Below are positions 30,437 to 32,308 of a DNA stretch of 32,308 nt, in pieces (position 1 is the first letter of the stretch; each line of letters opens with the position of its first letter). The notes beneath the pieces were generated by a model. That model ran no database searches. It was not told the DNA's origin and saw only the letters and a list, made by a program, of their open reading frames with translations. The stretch lies in IMG/VR virus record IMGVR_UViG_3300021964_000281, positions 1 through 32,308 of that record; one strand, given 5' to 3'. Both the position numbers and the translations under genes were made by a program. This DNA is from a virus.

Positions 30437-32152
30437 ATGATCATATTTGAAAAGGTTCGATGGAAGAATTTTCTATCGTATGGAAATAGTTGGTGTGAGT
30501 TAGACCTCAATAAACATAAAGATACATTAATCATTGGAGAGAACGGAGCTGGTAAGTCTACGTTCTTAGATGCATTGTCATATGCATTGTACATGAAGCC
30601 GTTTAGAAAAGTTAACAATCCTCAACTTGTTAATTCAATTAATAAGAAGCACCTAAAGGTAGAAGTTGAATTTAAGGTTGGAGGTAATCACTATAAAGTA
30701 GTGAGAGGCCACGCACCAAGACTATTTGAGGTCTATCAGAACGGCGATCTACTAAACCAAGATGCCCATACAAAAGACTATCAGAAAGTACTAGAACAAA
30801 GTATCCTAAAAATGAGCTACAAATCATTTACACAGATTGTAGTTTTAGGTAGTAGAAACTTCGTCCCTTTCATGCAATTGTCTGGAGCTGATAGAAGAAC
30901 AGTGATTGAAGATTTACTTGACATTCAAATCTTTAGTACCATGGCTTCTTTGTTAAAAGACAAGCTAGCAGACAATAGATCACAGCTACAACAGGTAGAT
31001 TATGATGTGAATCTGTTAGAAGAAAAAATTACAATTCAAAATCAATATCTTGAAGATATTGCTAAAGATAAGAAACAACAGCTAAATAAGATCAAGCTAC
31101 AGATTAAAGAAAAACAAGATAAGGTATCTGAGTTACAATCAGAACTAGCTCTTGTTGAAGGTCATGCAAAAGAGTTGTTAGAGCAGTGTGCACCGTTAGA
31201 GTCTGTTTCTCAACGTGTGCAACAATTGATTGCACTTGAAGGACAAATTGAGTCCAAGATTACTAAACTGAAAAGGCAATTAAAGTTCTATGAAGACAAC
31301 AGCGACTGTCCGACGTGCGGACAAGAAATTGATGACGAGTTCAAAAGACAAGTCACAGATGAGACTGACTCCTCTATCACGGAGACAGAAACAGGTCTTA
31401 CGCAACTTGAGACACAAATCCAAACTCAGTCCGCTAGAATATCAGATCTTAAGAGAATACAGGATGAGGCTACGGAAGCAGAAAGAAATGCAGGCCGTCT
31501 TAAAGCAGAAATCTCATCCATCAATTCGGTTATTGAGGGTATGGAGAAGGAAGTTGAAGAGAGCACTTCGGAGAACAACAATTCAGACCATGCAGCTACT
31601 AAGGTTCAAGAACTCACGGACGAGTTAGAAATAACTCAAAAGAGAAAAGTTGCACTAAGACAACAACAGACTGTTTTTAATACTGCTCAAGTGTTATTGA
31701 AAGACACAGGTATTAAATCAAAAATTATTAAACAATATGTTCCTGTGATGAACAAGCTAATTAACAAATACTTAGCTGCTATGGAATTCTTTGTTGACTT
31801 CCATTTGGATGAAGACTTCAAAGAAACAATTAGGTCACGTCATAGAGACGATTTTGCATACGCATCATTCTCTGAAGGAGAAAAGATGAGGATTGACCTA
31901 TCGTTATTGTTTACATGGAGAGCCATTGCTAAGTTAAAGAACAGTGCATCTACTAATATACTGATCATGGATGAGATTTTTGATAGCAGTCTCGATGCAT
32001 CAGGTACAGATGAGTTCTTAAAAATCATAAAAGAGTTGACTTCAGATACAAGTATCGTTATAATATCTCACAAGACAGACCAACTTCTCGATAAGTTTTC
32101 TAATGTAGTTAGATTCGAGAAGCATAAGAACTTCTCAAGGATTGCAGAATGA
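30437..32152 (+). CDS. 46: Recombination nuclease subunit gp46 (Rad50/SbcC family)
   Basis: 571 residues (T4 560). Walker A GENGAGKST is at residues 34-42, followed by a Q-loop region SFTQIVVLGSRNFVPFMQLS. Two long coiled coils lie at about 170-285 and 300-420, separated by a zinc-hook CPTCGQ (C291, C294). The ABC signature FSEGEK (478-483) and Walker B ILIMDE (508-513) follow, and then SHKTDQL with the switch His. The ATPase forms a complex with gp47 and dimerises through the hook. No strong ribosome site is seen before the ATG, so translation is probably coupled to gene 47. Confidence 0.95.
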   Translation: MIIFEKVRWKNFLSYGNSWCELDLNKHKDTLIIGENGAGKSTFLDALSYALYMKPFRKVNNPQLVNSINKKHLKVEVEFKVGGNHYKVVRGHAPRLFEVYQNGDLLNQDAHTKDYQKVLEQSILKMSYKSFTQIVVLGSRNFVPFMQLSGADRRTVIEDLLDIQIFSTMASLLKDKLADNRSQLQQVDYDVNLLEEKITIQNQYLEDIAKDKKQQLNKIKLQIKEKQDKVSELQSELALVEGHAKELLEQCAPLESVSQRVQQLIALEGQIESKITKLKRQLKFYEDNSDCPTCGQEIDDEFKRQVTDETDSSITETETGLTQLETQIQTQSARISDLKRIQDEATEAERNAGRLKAEISSINSVIEGMEKEVEESTSENNNSDHAATKVQELTDELEITQKRKVALRQQQTVFNTAQVLLKDTGIKSKIIKQYVPVMNKLINKYLAAMEFFVDFHLDEDFKETIRSRHRDDFAYASFSEGEKMRIDLSLLFTWRAIAKLKNSASTNILIMDEIFDSSLDASGTDEFLKIIKELTSDTSIVIISHKTDQLLDKFSNVVRFEKHKNFSRIAE

Positions 32153-32308
32153 CAGATAAAGAATTTAAGAAAAAGTATAATCTAGTTGAATCATCACATT
32201 CATTGCTGAGAACTAAACTAGAAAAGTTTGATTTCAACAATCCGCCTGTAGATCCAGTAGAGCTTGGAACAGATATGTTAGCTCATATGAGATACTATGG
32301 AGGGATAG
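32149..32308 (+). CDS. def: Peptide deformylase, N-terminal fragment (runs off the window)
   Basis: The ATG overlaps the gp46 stop (ATGA), and 53 codons are open to the window edge. The sequence LLRTKLEKFDFNNPPVDPVE then LGTDMLAHMRYYGGI matches the start of phage-type peptide deformylases: a Leu-Arg opening, FDF.NPP.DP and a helix leading into the G(I/L)GLAA motif, which would begin exactly at the edge. The enzyme removes formyl groups from nascent proteins. Cyanophage versions are known auxiliary genes thought to support D1 turnover. The catalytic motifs are outside the window, so the call rests on the N-terminal pattern. Confidence 0.7.
   Translation, partial: MTDKEFKKKYNLVESSHSLLRTKLEKFDFNNPPVDPVELGTDMLAHMRYYGGI

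Noticed and set aside
1-32308. tRNA genes, insertion sequences or attachment sites
   Set aside because: Gene-free gaps are all short and contain no cloverleaf, transposase or flanking repeats that I could recognise.

Overview
This window is a contiguous piece of a T4-like myovirus genome (Caudoviricetes). Every supported gene is on the + strand, genes are tightly packed or overlapping, and the DNA is AT-rich. The structural block has canonical T4 order: neck genes 13, 14 and 15, terminase 16 and 17, sheath 18, tube 19, portal 20, head-core 67- and 68-like genes, protease 21, scaffold 22 and capsid 23. It continues into uvsY, thyX, uvsW, the late sigma factor gene 55 and the recombination nuclease genes 47 and 46. 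A marine T4-like phage, most likely a cyanophage, is suggested by four things: Mtd-like fibre N-termini, thyX, the start of a peptide deformylase gene at the right edge, and a tandem glutamine (glnA/Downstream-peptide class) riboswitch ahead of a 54-residue ORF. That RNA class is known from picocyanobacteria and their phages. The host assignment is inference; no photosynthesis gene is present.

Layout. 1-2229: 3' part of a large protein built from an aromatic tetrapeptide repeat. 2285-4676: small cassette with an unknown charged protein, a DxD glycosyltransferase, a possible 2OG-Fe(II) oxygenase-like protein and another unknown. 4729-11686: modular fibre and virion-surface proteins sharing N- and C-terminal modules, one with two PKD domains. 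11695-16049: neck, tail-terminator and terminase genes. 16111-18616: sheath and tube, ended by a strong terminator. 18700-24404: portal, head core, protease, scaffold and capsid, ended by a second terminator. 24467-24809: promoter, two glutamine aptamers, short ORF and terminator as one isolated unit. 24854-26273: tube-fold protein, two small proteins and UvsY. 26273-32152: ThyX, UvsW, Sm-like protein, gp55, gp47, gp46. 32149-end: start of peptide deformylase.

How it works together. Gp55, encoded here, should direct RNA polymerase to NATAAATA late promoters, and good copies stand before most structural transcription units. Gp20, 67, 68, 21, 22 and 23 build and mature the prohead; gp16/17 package DNA; gp13/14/15 join head and tail; UvsY, UvsW, gp46 and gp47 run recombination-dependent replication and repair; ThyX supplies dTMP. 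The riboswitch unit sits between capsid and tail genes with its own promoter and terminator. It looks like a late, glutamine-sensing module producing a small basic protein of unknown function, and it is the most interesting part of the window.
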